A stretch of DNA of 64,000 bases. Source: Phoenix dactylifera. Its lineage: Eukaryota; Streptophyta; Magnoliopsida; Arecales; Arecaceae. The stretch is from positions 18,511,528 to 18,575,527 of the forward strand of contig NC_052395.1 in assembly GCF_009389715.1 (NCBI RefSeq), written 5' to 3'. Made by a program: the position numbers and the translations under genes. This document shows, piece after piece, positions 11,601-23,011 of this stretch (the stretch's first letter is position 1; every line of letters begins with the position of its first letter). The notes beneath the pieces were generated by a model. It searched no databases and was not told the DNA's origin. It saw nothing but the letters and a program-made list of their open reading frames with translations.

Positions 11601-13177
11601 TACGACATCAATGAACTTCTACTAGACTGCACATTTCAGTATAACATACATCTTTCCAATGATCTACATGTTCAGCACCTTTGGGAACTTGGAGAGCACG
11701 ACGGAATGGCTTGAAATTGTTTTCAACATCATCATTATAACGAGTGGTCTCATATTGGTTACAATGCTCATAGGAAACATCAAGGTAAAGAATCCAACCT
11801 CTTTTAAAATACCAATTATCAGCAGAAATTAACGTAATCGAGGGATATAAAATATAAATGCTTGTATTGCAGGTGTTCTTGCATGCGACTACATCAAAGA
11901 AGCAGGCAATGCACCTAAGGATGCGGAGCGTGGAGTGGTGGATGAAGAGGAAGCGCCTGCCCCAAGGATTCAGGCAGAGGGTCCGCCAGTATGAGCGACA
12001 GCGGTGGGCGGCGATGAGAGGCGTGGACGAATGCGAGATGATCCGAAACCTTCCGGAGGGTCTAAGAAGGGACATCAAGTACCACCTCTGCCTTGACCTC
12101 GTCCGCCAGGTGCAGTATGAGCATTCTTTCAGTTGATCATGCTTGAAGTTGAATAGGGGTGGGGGGATCATGAAGCAATTTGGAGGAATTGATTCTGTTT
12201 CAAGCCATTGTGTTGAGTTGTCTCATTTCAAGTTATCACACTCATTTTGATCCCACAAGCCTTCTTATTTATTGACAAAAAAATGGAAGTCCCGTTCTCG
12301 GCAAACATGAAGAAAAGGAGGGCTCTTAGGCCTTGAGCTTGCTTGTTGACCTTCCAGCCTAAGTCCCTCGATTTTTATGGGATGCAAGCATCTAATCAAG
12401 AGGGAAATTGGGGTGGGACTTCACACATGACTTCAACTTTTCTTATAATCCTATCATGAAAATCCTTTGTTCTTGATGAATGACAGGTCCCCTTGTTCCA
12501 ACACATGGATGAATTAGCCTTGGAGAACATATGTGACAGGGTGAAGTCCCTCATCTTTCCCAAAGGAGAAACTGTGAGCCCAGCTACCTAGATCAACTCT
12601 TTCTGTTCTTCTTCAGCCAATGTCGCTCTTCTATAATCCATCTTCTCCAAGCTTCTTTCAGATAACCAGAGAAGGTGACCCGGTGCAGAGGATGCTATTC
12701 ATAGTAAGAGGCCACCTACAGAGCAGCCAAGTCCTCCGGAACAGCGTCCAGAGCTGCTGCATGCTTGGCCCCGGAAACTTCACCGGCGACGAGCTCCTGT
12801 CATGGTGCCTTCGACGACCATTCATAGAACGATTGCCCCTTTCTTCATCAACACTAGTAACAGTCGAGACAACAGAAGCATTTGGGCTTGAAGCTGGTGA
12901 TGTAAAGTACGTGACGCAACATTTTCGGTACACATTTGTGAGCGAGAAGTTGAGGAGGAGCGCACGATACTACTCGCCTGGGTGGAGGACATGGGCGGCT
13001 GTGGCGATCCAGCTTGCATGGAGGAGGTATAAGCACCGGAAGACGCTGACTTCTCTGTCGTTCATTCGACCCAGAAGGCCCCTCTCGCGGTGTAACTCGT
13101 TAGGGGAGGAAAAGCTTCGGCTCTACACTGCTCTCTTGACCTCACCAAAGCCCAACCAAGATGATTTCTTGCTATGA
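8611..13177 (+). CDS. CNGC4: Cyclic nucleotide-gated ion channel, CNGC4-like (7 exons)
   Basis: Plasma-membrane cation channel of plant CNGC group IVb. The Arabidopsis relative (CNGC4/HLM1, which works with CNGC2) acts in calcium signalling and immunity. Exons: 8611-9096, 10002-10217, 10557-10870, 11676-11784, 11873-12109, 12487-12573, 12662-13177. All have GT/AG borders and matching phases, giving 654 aa against about 690 in Arabidopsis; the shortfall is mainly a shorter acidic N-terminus. Transmembrane segments lie at residues about 55-350. The pore has the CNGC4-type filter GNL at 342-344 (TLSTFGNLEST, created across the exon 3/4 splice). The cyclic-nucleotide-binding domain spans about 450-575 with GPGNFTGDELLSW at 519-531. 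An IQ-type calmodulin site (IQLAWRRYKHR) lies at 599-609. No frame breaks are seen. The start is the first ATG in frame, followed by an acidic leader typical of the clade. Confidence 0.93.
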
Positions 13178-13730
13178 GATGGTCTAGTTTTAAGTTTTGT
13201 ATAGAAAAGAAGAAGATACTATGGAGTTGCAGGGTTCTTCATTTGTTTCGGACGAGGACCTTGTGTGTAGAACTTTTGTCTGTTGATGGATCAAATGATT
13301 GCCTACCTATAACTACAATAAGAAAATAAGATCTTAGCCTCTGCCATTGCTTTGAAGTACTAATCTCCGGACTTCAAGGAGTATATGAATCTTTAGTTGC
13401 TTCTGAATTAGGGATGGTGGATTGCTCAAAGCCTAAAACAGAGAAACTAGAATACTACTAGAGGTCATGTCATATACTTGCAGGTTTCCGTAAGGTCCCC
13501 TTTGATTGTAAGTAATTAAGCCCAACTAGGCTGAACAAGAACAATCTTAATTGGATACAAATTAAGTCAGAATCTGAAGACATGTGCTAATCATGTGCAT
13601 CATTTAACCATATGATGCAAGATCATGCTCTAATTAGTATGTAATCTAGGTGATTGCATCCAAACTCTAAAACAAAAAACTAGTATGTTGGACTTCACAC
13701 ATGGATGGTTAAATGATTGTTATGAATAGA
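13178..13730. other. CNGC4 3' flank, no gene recognised
   Basis: It includes the likely 3' untranslated region of the channel gene, with A-rich ACAATAAGAAAATAAG near 13315 as a possible poly(A) signal region. Beyond it I recognise nothing. Confidence 0.45.
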
Positions 13731-15125
13731 CATGGCAATGGTCATAGTGAAAAGATATGATGAAGGAAAGCAATTGGCGGCTATTTGATTTTAACTAATA
13801 GGCATCTCTTCATAAATGATTAGGGGATATTGATGGTAAAAGGATGAATATCTTCATATAAGTGACTATTGGTAGAAAGACATGATGGTGAAGGAATACA
13901 TCTCTTTATAAATAGCTATTGATAGATAGACATGATTGTCAAGGGATTAAGGCTGCAAATGGGTCTGGTTGACCTGCCATCCAATCCGACCCAATTCGAA
14001 TTAAAGGATCCGTGAGACCACGTCAGGTTTTAAAATTGGACTTATTCCATTTTTCAGGACTGGTCCGGGTTTACTAAATTCTAACCCAACCCAACCCATT
14101 AAATTTTTTAGGCAATTTTGGATTTCCTATACTATGACCTGACCCGAACCTAGTACATCGTTAGGGCTCACAGGGGTGCTTAAGAGTCTCTAACTCTTTA
14201 TTCCTCTAATGTCTTCTTGTGTTTGAAAATGAGAGGAATGGAAAAGACTATTTTTGTGTACTGTCGAATGACATGAATTTTACATTAAGGCTTAGGTTGG
14301 TTATATTAAATGGGAACACTGTTCTCCTAAGAAGAAAGTTCAAACTAATGAAGGCAAAATAGAGTATAACTTTGCCATGTGGAAGAAGATGAGTTCACGA
14401 TGAGTCCTTTGCAGCTGTTGAACTTTACCATGTGTCATTATCAACATTATATTCCTTATCTTGGCCTATGTATGCTTTTTTTAGTAGTATGTTTAGAAAA
14501 AATAGCAGTAGATGTATTCTAACAAATTCAGGGGATATCAATGTTGAGTAAAAAGGGTTAGCATAAATGTAATTCTTTTCTATTCAAAAAAAAGATATTG
14601 CATACATGAATAGAAATTTTTTTTTTGTAGCTAATAAGGTTGAGCATATCATTATTAAGTTAGTTTGTAATGGTATCAATCCTTGATACTTGAGCACTTT
14701 CACTTGTATGGTCCTGCATAACCTACTTTTTGTAGTTTTCATTTATTGCCAAAAAAAACAAAGCATAAGGAATGACAAGTATAGAGATCCGACTTGGATC
14801 CGGTCCAGACCCGACCCAGACTCAATCCGGACCTAAATTTTTTAGATTGGGACTGGACTATATATGGAATTGGCCCGAATCGAATGATCTATTGGGTTAG
14901 AAAGTTTAGCTATAGACCCAATCTGACCTGACCCAATCTTATATTTAGGTTGGGTTTGAGTTCAACATTGGAACCTGAATAAAAAACTAGATTGGGTCGG
15001 GGTCACTCATGATCTGATCCGACCTAACCTATTTGCACTCCTAGAAAGGATACACTTATGACTTTTGATGGAGGGATATGATGATGAAAAGATGCACCTC
15101 TTTATACATGAGTATTAATAGTCTA
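13731..15125. repeat. Degenerate tandem repeat of about 50 bp, split by an insertion
   Basis: Diverged units with the pattern GATGGTGAAGGAATACATCT then CTTTATAAATRRCTATTGATAG recur at about 13750, 13831, 13883 and 13931, and resume after 15044 (GATGATGAAAAGATGCACCT). Spacings are about 50-52 bp. The element at 13948-15043 interrupts the array. Confidence 0.6.
13948..15043. mobile_element. Non-autonomous TIR element, hAT-like, about 1.1 kb
   Basis: The left end TAAGGCTGCAAAT and the right end ATTTGCACTCCTA form short imperfect inverted repeats. Each end is followed inward by GGGTC/GACCC-rich subterminal motifs (13960-14160 and 14790-15030). Flanking octamers CAAGGGAT (13940-13947) and GAAAGGAT (15044-15051) match at 6 of 8 positions, in line with an 8-bp hAT duplication. 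The interior has no coding frame of note. The family assignment rests on duplication length and layout only. Confidence 0.6.
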
Positions 15126-15835
15126 AATTAGACTAGATCACAAGCCACCTACTTCTTTCCATAACTACATCCATTATGCATACTGCAATTCTCTGCTCTT
15201 CTTCCTTTATATTTCTTTTCAAGAAAGTTTATATTCTCAACCATCTTCGTGTGATCGCCAAGCTAAGGACAATCACATAAGGGTTTATCCTCTTATCTCC
15301 AAGTTATCAATAGAACGAACAGGATAATACCATTGAAGCCTTGAAAGTCAAGAAGTGGGGGTGTGTGGATTCAAATAGGCCATTTGAGCCTGTTTCTAGG
15401 TTTAGTATATAATCAATTACACTGGATCCAATTTTCTAAGTTGAGCTGAATTATTATAGTTTTCATCAAATAGCAAAGGTATAAGCCTTCCGCACAACAT
15501 AGATTATATAATCAGAATCCTCCATGTTACATGCTTTGCACCATAAAAAGCTAGATAGCTGCAACATCGCCCATCTACAAAATGGACAGCAATCACTGGT
15601 ATTGCAACCCACCGTGTCCGGCATCTTAACACGATACCCTCCATTCCTGAGATAAGCAACAGCTATTTATTTCTTAGATGGATGATATGGCGGATCTCTA
15701 GATATGGAGGTCCGAAACTCTGGATTGTGTATGAGAATCCTTTAATTTATTGCACCATCACGCTGCCCTCTATGGTGTTTTTATTACACTGTAGAGGATC
15801 CATACCTTCCTTTGGTTTGCTCGCACCGCTACTCT
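15126..15835. other. Intergenic, no gene recognised
   Basis: AT-rich spacer between the TIR element and the MITE. I see no conserved frame. Confidence 0.45.
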
Positions 15836-15838
15836 TTA

Positions 15839-16287
15839 GGGCTCGTTTGGTTCGCGGGAAAAGAAGGGGGAAAAGTATGGTCAACGAGAAAGTAATGAGA
15901 TGCCTCTTGTTTGGTTGGAGTTTTTAAAGGAGAGAGAAGAAAAAGTTGTATTCCCATGGGAATATGATTCCCACATTTTCCATGGGGCGGGAATCACTCC
16001 ATTTTTACTTTTCTATGAGACGGGAATCACTCTATTTTTACTTTTTCCCAAAAAGTCCCTTCAGCATTAAAAACATAATTTTTATTAAGGGCATAATAGG
16101 AATTATACATAACTTTCCTAGGAAAGTGGATGGCCAACCAAACATAAGCACTTTGTAAATTTGTCACTTTCCCATTGTCAACCAAACATGCCAAAAGTAC
16201 TTTCCTAGGCATCATCTTCCTAGGAATTTGTTTACAGGAAATCATATTTCTTAGAGGAAAAATGCTTCCCGCGAACCAAACGAGCCC
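15839..16287. mobile_element. PIF/Harbinger-type MITE, 449 bp
   Basis: Perfect terminal inverted repeats start GGGCTCGTTTGGTTCGCGGG and extend two more bases (AA) at both ends. A 3-bp direct repeat TTA flanks the element (15836-15838 and 16288-16290). The interior carries repeated GGGAATCACTCYATTTTTAC motifs and no transposase. TTA duplications and GG-starting ends are typical of Tourist/Harbinger MITEs. Confidence 0.88.
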
Positions 16288-16290
16288 TTA

Positions 16291-17974
16291 GAATTGGTGA
16301 AAGAAGTAGAACTGATGCTAGGTAGCCGCCAAACCTACGTATGGTGGTCCAAAAAAAAGAAGTATGTGTTTGCTCCATGTAACCAAAACTGTTCTCTTAA
16401 TACATGAACAAAAAAGAAAAAGAACTCATTCTCATCAAAAAATTAAAAAGGAAAAGGTAAAAAGAACCCATGCTTATATATTGAAGGGCCATGTCTTTAC
16501 TTTGGCATTGGCCCTCTGTTATAGCGAAGTTCTTGGAGCAGGCCATTTAGATCATTCTCTCACTACCTGGTTCAGCATTCTCAATACCAAACACATACTA
16601 TTGAAGTATATCTTCCTGCTCGACAATTTTTATAAATTTTCTTCAATTGTTATTTTAATTTTTGCCAAACCAATTATAGCTTGGATCCAATTTTTCTAGA
16701 CCTAAACCTGACTTAATTGAGAAAGATGACATACAATCGGGGGCGGCTCATGTCTCGTTTTTTTTATTTTTTTTGGTATTATAGTAACTCACGACAATCT
16801 GACGTAAATTCTACCATCAGAGTCAGAAGAGATAAGAGTACATAAAGGTGAAAGAGTGGAGTCAGTCCCTATCCATAAAATTTCTTTCGAGTGGTGAGCA
16901 GAAGGCGACTCAATCTATTGTCAAGTTCGCCTCTCGATGCACATAGACCACCTGAAACCAATTCAAATATTGGATTCCTCCATATACTTGCATGCATGAC
17001 ATATGCAACCGTATACTCTTTGCCACAAAGATATTAGCTTCTTAGCAATGGGTAGCAGATTTTTCGGACATATCCATGATGTGTAGTCTAAAGATCCTTG
17101 CACTTCAAGCTTTTTAAGTTTTTGTTTTTTACAAATGTGAAAAATTTTCTTGTGATAAATCCGAAAGAAGAAAACAAAAAATGAATAAAAGCAACGTTCG
17201 TCCGGCACTGAGGCTTTAAACTTAGCATGAACTTGTCCTCTATCTTCTGTCCACATTGGGGGAATTTGTGTGATGCTGGAATTGCAGGATAAAAGAGCTT
17301 TGGAAGAGCATGGGAGGTTTAGGCTTTAGGTGACAAGAGTAGTGGACATCTTATCTAATCATTAATCAGTATGGTCCGAAATCCCAATAGAAGCATGACA
17401 ATTGGAGATGTCACCCTTCTCACTTTAATCCTTCTTCCCCTCTCTCATCATTCTAATGATGTGATTTGGAGGCTCCAGATTCGTTGGATATGCTGGGGAT
17501 GTATGTATTTGTATATGTTCCTACCATTTACCAATTGTTTTACATCCTCTGAACATAAAAACTTCAAGGAGGTAATATCTCTAGTACATATCAAATTGGA
17601 TTTCATTAATAAGCTAAAACAATTAACATATATTGACTTATGAGCAAAACTTTTCCAATCATGTTGTACATAGTTTTTTTTCCCTTTTTTTAATGTAATT
17701 ATTATAGGTTTTGCTACGTACAAAAAAATAAAATGATTGGGTAAAGTAGCAGTTAAGTTGGATTTTATACATTGGCAAATAATCTGATGCTCCATTGTTA
17801 CACATCAATTATGATATCCTGAAATTCTTCAATATCCCAACTTGAAGAGATGAATTGCTTTGATATTAGATGAGATATTGAAGGTTTATATCTTTGCCTA
17901 ACTTGCAGCAAAGGCAACCATCGCAGCTAACCTGCACCAACCTTCTTGAAGTGGAATCTAGTTCATTTGGATCC
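16291..17974. other. Intergenic, no gene recognised
   Basis: AT-rich sequence. Short frames at 16364-16699, 16963-17256 and 17448-17795 show no recognisable domain and are not supported as genes. Confidence 0.45.
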
Positions 17975-18130
17975 AGGGCCGATTTAACCCTTAGGCGACT
18001 AAGGCCCCGGCTCAAAAAAGGTGCATCTTAGTGAGTTCATCTTAGACCGGCCCATTATGGAGAAATCCTTAAAGATAAAATAGGAAGAAAAAAAAGTGAT
18101 ACCTAGTGAATTGGTCTTAGGCTCCGGCCA
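17975..18130. mobile_element. Possible hAT-type terminal fragment
   Basis: CAGGGCCGATTTAACCCTTAGGCGACTAAGGCC-like sequence starts at 17976. It resembles the ends of ZMYM-type hAT elements, including the CCTAAGGCG motif of the element at 578-5294. Related TTAGGCTCCGGCC sequence lies near 18116. I could not find a matching pair of ends or a target duplication. Confidence 0.35.
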
Positions 18131-18253
18131 ACCCCGCACTTCCACCCACGTTGCTGTCTCTCGCCTGGCTCGAACTCTTTGAAAGGCCAATCATGGGACC
18201 CACCACCATGTGAGAGGGCTATGAGCCCACGGCTGAATGGGCCATGCTCGTGG

Positions 18254-18395
18254 GGCCCAGTACAACTAACTCGATGAACAACCTCCAAGTCTCAAATATA
18301 TAAACTAAAGTTCTTGGGCTCATGGCCCGTGGAGCCCAGTACAACTGACTCGATGGACGACCTCCAAGTCTACAAATATATAAAATAAAATTCTT
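18254..18395. repeat. 79-bp tandem duplication
   Basis: GCCCAGTACAACTRACTCGAT begins at 18255 and again at 18334. Both copies continue through CCTCCAAGTCT, ACAAATATATAAA and AGTTCTT/AATTCTT-like sequence. Confidence 0.75.
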
Positions 18396-18462
18396 CTGCT
18401 AACTGATGAGCCACCTGAACTTTGGAATACAGAAGTAATTTAAGGAACCAAACATATGGGAT

Positions 18463-19449
18463 GGGCACCAGAGAGAGTAACATAGGATGGGCTTCTTATT
18501 ATAATGATTTCCCTAATACTTATCTTAAAAAAGAAACTTAGAAATCAAAGATTTCTCTTACTAACTAAGTCGCCAGTCATGTGATTTAAAAGAAAAAATA
18601 TGGCATCCTCGTTCTTCCTCGTTTTCATAACATGCTTTTAACCAATATACATTACATAGCCAGGTGTTATACACCAAATAAATTAATCATCTAGCAATTC
18701 AATAAACAGTTTTCAGAATATGATATTTACCAGTATATAATACACGGTCAAGTGAATATACTTCGCAAATGAGACAAAGCTAGGAAACTATTTACCATGC
18801 ATTGATACTGATGAAAACCATGATCTCGAAATTGTACATCGATTTATTTAAAGATGTGTATTGGTTTGCTTGATATATATTACCTAGCTATATAGTATGT
18901 ACTAATAAAAAGCATGTTCTGAAAACTATTTATCAATTTATCTAGAAGTGTGTATTAGATCACTACTGGGTGTATATTAAAAAGATTTGCAGTATTTATT
19001 AGAAAGTCGATTAGTGTGTATCATCCGGTTATGTAGTGTGTATTGGTGAATATAATGTTCCAAAATTTTTGTATCAATTTATTTAGAGATGTATATTGGA
19101 TTACTAGATGACTATTTTGCTAAGTGTGTATCACCTGGTCATGTGTTGTATACTAGGGAACAACACTATATTCTAAAAACTATGTATTAGTTTATTTAGA
19201 TGTGTGTATTAATATGCTAGAAGATTAATTTGCTTGGTGTGTATTATTTGGTTATATAGTGTGTACCGATAAAAAGTAAATTCTAAAAATAAGGAAGAAA
19301 GAGGATGCCACACTTTTTTGTAATTATGAGACTGACGACACTGTTAGTAGGAGTATTTGACTTTTAGGTTTCTTCTTTAAGATAGAAATTAGATTAAACA
19401 TGGCAAAATAAGAAGCTCGCCCCATATTTCAAACAAAAACCTATGATGC
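18463..19449. mobile_element. Foldback-like unit with long inverted arms and internal tandem repeats
   Basis: The left arm (about 18463-18630) recurs inverted at about 19290-19449: for example ATGGCATCCTCGTTCTTCCT on the left and GGAAGAAAGAGGATGCCA on the right. Inside the left arm is one inverted copy of a repeat of about 110 bp (about 18640-18770). The right arm has several direct copies of the same repeat (about 18790-19290; period anchors TGTGTA at 19015, 19125 and 19238). Inverted arms carrying tandem repeats are the layout of foldback-type DNA elements. No coding capacity is seen and ends are approximate. Confidence 0.55.
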
Positions 19450-20365
19450 GTGCACCAGATAATATCGTATGGGACATGCTTCCTATTTTGCTATATTTCC
19501 TTTAGGGCCTATCGTAAAAAAAAAACTTAAAAAATCAAATTGGAATAGGACTCCTACTACTAATGGAGTCCATTGGTCCTATGACTTTTAAAAAATAAAC
19601 AAGAAAAGGAAAGAAAATTGTGCATGTGAAGAGGGACCATTCACTCGCATCCTCTTTTCTTCTTTATCAAGCCTCTCCCCATCCATCCTCTTCCTTGTCA
19701 AGCTATTTTTTCTTTCTGTGAGACTTTCCTTCTCCTCTCCGAGTCTCTTTCTTCTCCTCCAAATCTCTTTTTTTTTTGGATAAAAAAAGATCACAATATA
19801 TATCAAGCAGCAGATGAGTGTGTATCACTTGGCTATATACTATATACTAGTAAACATTATGTTCTAAAAACTATGTATCGATTTATCTAAAAATGTATAT
19901 TAGGACACTGAATAACTATTTTACTAGGTTTATATCATCTGGTTTTGTAGTGTACATTCGTAAACACCATGTTTTGGATACTGTGTATCGATTTATCTAA
20001 AGATGTGTATTGGGACATTAGATACTATTTTGCTAGGCGTGTATCACCCGACTACGTATTATGTATTAGTGAACATCATATTCCGAAAACTGCATATCAA
20101 TTTACTCAGAAATATATTGGATCACTACTGGGTGTATGTTAAAGAATCTTATAATATGTATTGAGAAGTCGGTAAGTGTGTATCATCTAGTCATGTACAG
20201 TATACTGGTGAACATCGTGTCCTGAAAATTTTGTATCAATTTATCTAGAGCTATATATTGGAATGCTGGATGACTATTTTACTAAGTATATATCACCTGA
20301 TTATATAACATATATTAGTAAACACCATATTCTGTAAACTGTGTATCGATTTATCCAGATGAGTA
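19450..20365. mobile_element. Second, incomplete copy of the foldback-like unit
   Basis: From 19450 (GTGCACCAGATAATATCG) the sequence repeats the left arm of the preceding unit in the same orientation. A CT-rich stretch follows at 19640-19790, then direct copies of the 110-bp repeat at about 19800-20362. A variant sub-block (GATCACTACTGGGTGTAT followed by TTAAA) occurs in both arrays, showing that they share a higher-order origin. No inverted right arm is found. Confidence 0.5.
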
Positions 20366-21591
20366 AAATTGGCCAGCATGCTCAACACACAGTTATTTCT
20401 ATTCGCATCGAACATTCTAAGCCAAAAAAAAAAAAAATACTTTCTATTTTTTAAAACAAAAAAAATTCAGAAAATAATATTAGTTTGTTATTTTATCATT
20501 TTTATTTTTCCTGTTCCGGTTTCTTCCCGCGGAGCGCTCTCAAAAGGCTTTTAAGAACGGAAGGGAGAAAGATCCGTTCTGCCGGTCGCTTCTTTCTGCT
20601 CAGCACTCCGCGAACTCCTTCGAACCCCAACCCTAGATTTCGATTTCCAAGAACCTTGAGAGGCGGCTCCCATGGAGGTCCTCTGCTTCCATTCCCGAGG
20701 AGACATGGGGATTTTTCCCTCATTCTTCTCTGTCCGCTGTTCTCCACGCTTCCTTCGTCTTCTTTTCCAGCTAGGGTTTTAGGGGATCTAGGGTCTATTG
20801 ATCAAGTTTGCTCTTTTCTCAAAAAGCTTGTTCCTTTTCTTATTTTCTTGGACTCTTTTGCTGGTTTGGAAGTGGAACCGAGTGCTCCCGGCGGATCTCC
20901 GTGGACTTTGGGGACTGGCATTGCAGATTTCGTCTCTATACCTTTGAAAGAAGTATTCTTTAGGGTTAGTTTTTTTTTTTTTTTTTTTTTTTTTTCTTAC
21001 CATCCTTTTTTTCCCTGCCTTTTTTTAGCTGCGAGTGTTTTCACTTTTGATTTAGGACGTAAGGGGTTAATGACGTTTTGGCGGAAAAATGAATCTATAG
21101 GGCTCAAATGGCAGAGATTTTCTACGAAGACAGGTTAGGCGCCTCAGGGGATTTTTCGCCCCTTTATCTAGGCTTGGAGGTAGTTATATAAAAAAGGCTT
21201 TATGGATAGAGTAATTCTTTAACTTCGGAAAAGCTCTGGTCTTCGAAGCGGATGCCCTAGGTCTAGGTTTTAATATTCATTTATCAGTGGACGATCGAAG
21301 ACGTCGGTTTCTTAAGTTTTGGATTTGACTAAAAAACCTTTATGCAATGGAATCAAGTCTAAAATATTTCAAATTTGTACTCTTAGACCAAATTACAAGA
21401 GTCGTATGTAATTCTCTTCTTTATCATGGATGATGCCTGGGTTAGGGTTTTGAGTCTAAGAAGAATATCTCGTTTCAGAATAAAATGGAATCTATGCCTT
21501 CTGTAGGCTAAGGTCTTCGAGGCAGGAGAGCTTGGGTTGCCATATCTCTGTTGGTCTTCTTCATTGCGAGGAGATTCAGTTTGGAAGGGAC
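20366..21591 (+). other. Promoter and 5' leader region of the AFB-like gene
   Basis: From about 20510 the sequence becomes CT- and GC-rich and resembles a plant leader (AACCCTAGATTT, CTAGGGTTTTAGGGG). A T-rich tract (20970-20994) follows a possible donor (AGGGTTAGT). A leader intron is possible but not proven. The long open frame at 20485-21138 shows no domain. Confidence 0.4.
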
Positions 21592-22666
21592 ATGGCTACC
21601 AAGAAAAGGAAGGAATTAAATAGTGAGGACAACTCTCAAGAGAATTGTAACCTGTCCTTTCCTGATGAAGTTTTGCAACGTGTTCTAATCTTTGTTGAGT
21701 CTCACAAGGATCGCAGTGCCGTTTCTTTAGTTTGCAAAGAATGGTACGATGCTGACCGATGGAGCCGGACCCATGTATTTATTGGCAACTGCTACTCTGT
21801 GTCTCCGGAGATGGAAGCTCGTAGATTTCCAAACATCCGGAGTGTCACTCTGAAGGGGAAGCCCCGGTTCTATGCCTTCAAACTTGTTGGGGCCGACATC
21901 CATTCATGGCTGGTGGTTTTGCTTCAGCATATCCTTTTCTTGAGGAGCTCCGTCTTAAAAGGATGACCGTTACAGACGAGAGCCTTGATTCTTGGCACGA
22001 TCTTTTCCTGGATTTAAAGCTTTTTCCCTTGTCAGTTGTGATGGGTTCAGCACTGATGGTCTTGCCTCCATTGCAGCCTACTGCAGGTATAAAATATTAT
22101 TTTTAATCACTTGAATTTGGGGCTGATTTTCTTAAAAATTTTCTGCCATAAACGTTCCCAAATTGGAGAAGAGCTGCTTTATTTACTCTTGATCGCATCT
22201 TTTCCCAGGAAGGTCTATTTAGACTTTCCTTTTTGCTAGTTGTGGGGGATATGAGCTGCTATCCCATATTTAGAGTTAGATGTTCTGGGTCAATGTTTTC
22301 ATCTTATAGAAACAGTTTGTTGACGGAACTGCAATAGTATGACTCCTTTTGTATATGACTGCTGAAGTTATAATATATGCATACATATTAACTTTACTTT
22401 TGTGCTGATTTCACTAGTAAGTATTTTATTTGTAAGTGAAGAGTGAACACTTAAATTCCATTATTCATCCAGTCAGGCATTTAAATGTACATGATTGATG
22501 ATTATCTCCATGGTTGAGTCTCTAGATCTCCTGGAAGTGGATATTTTGGGTTCACATGGATATTTGTTGCCATGGTTATTGAAGACTGTTATTAACAGTA
22601 AAATAATTTTGTTATTTGTGGTATAACATCCAATTCAGTCTGGTTGATGATTAAGCTATAAGAACA

Positions 22667-23011
22667 ATGCCAGGAAAACACACAACTTACCGTATATTTT
22701 GGCAAATTTTCTCTCCTACCAGTGGAAGCTCTGCCTTACAGGAGTTCGTCGTGAATGCACATAGTGTCATCCCAAATGTGGATTATGTACGTGTTAAATG
22801 TGGTTCACCACAGGAATCATCCAGTTGCTTGGGGTCATTTCGTTTCTCAGGTCATATCATAATGTTCATCAGATCAAGTGCAAATGAGTCAGCAGTTCAG
22901 GCAAATATACTACGCACTGGTAATTGCATGAGGTTCTTCAGTATAAAGAAAGTACAATGGCCTTTGAGTGCAAACGCCTCCCCTTGCTACATAGGTTTTT
23001 TGCTTTCCTAG
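22667..23011 (+). other. Open frame inside intron 1 of the AFB-like gene, unsupported
   Basis: A 114-codon frame within the 1.56-kb intron. I recognise no domain and see no splice relation to the exons. Most likely a chance frame. Confidence 0.3.

Noticed and set aside
15839-16287. Small frames on both strands around 15946-16245
   Set aside because: They lie inside the non-coding Harbinger-type MITE.
20485-21138. 217-codon frame before the AFB-like gene
   Set aside because: Pyrimidine-rich leader sequence reading as Phe/Ser/Pro; contains a poly-Phe run from a T tract and no domain.
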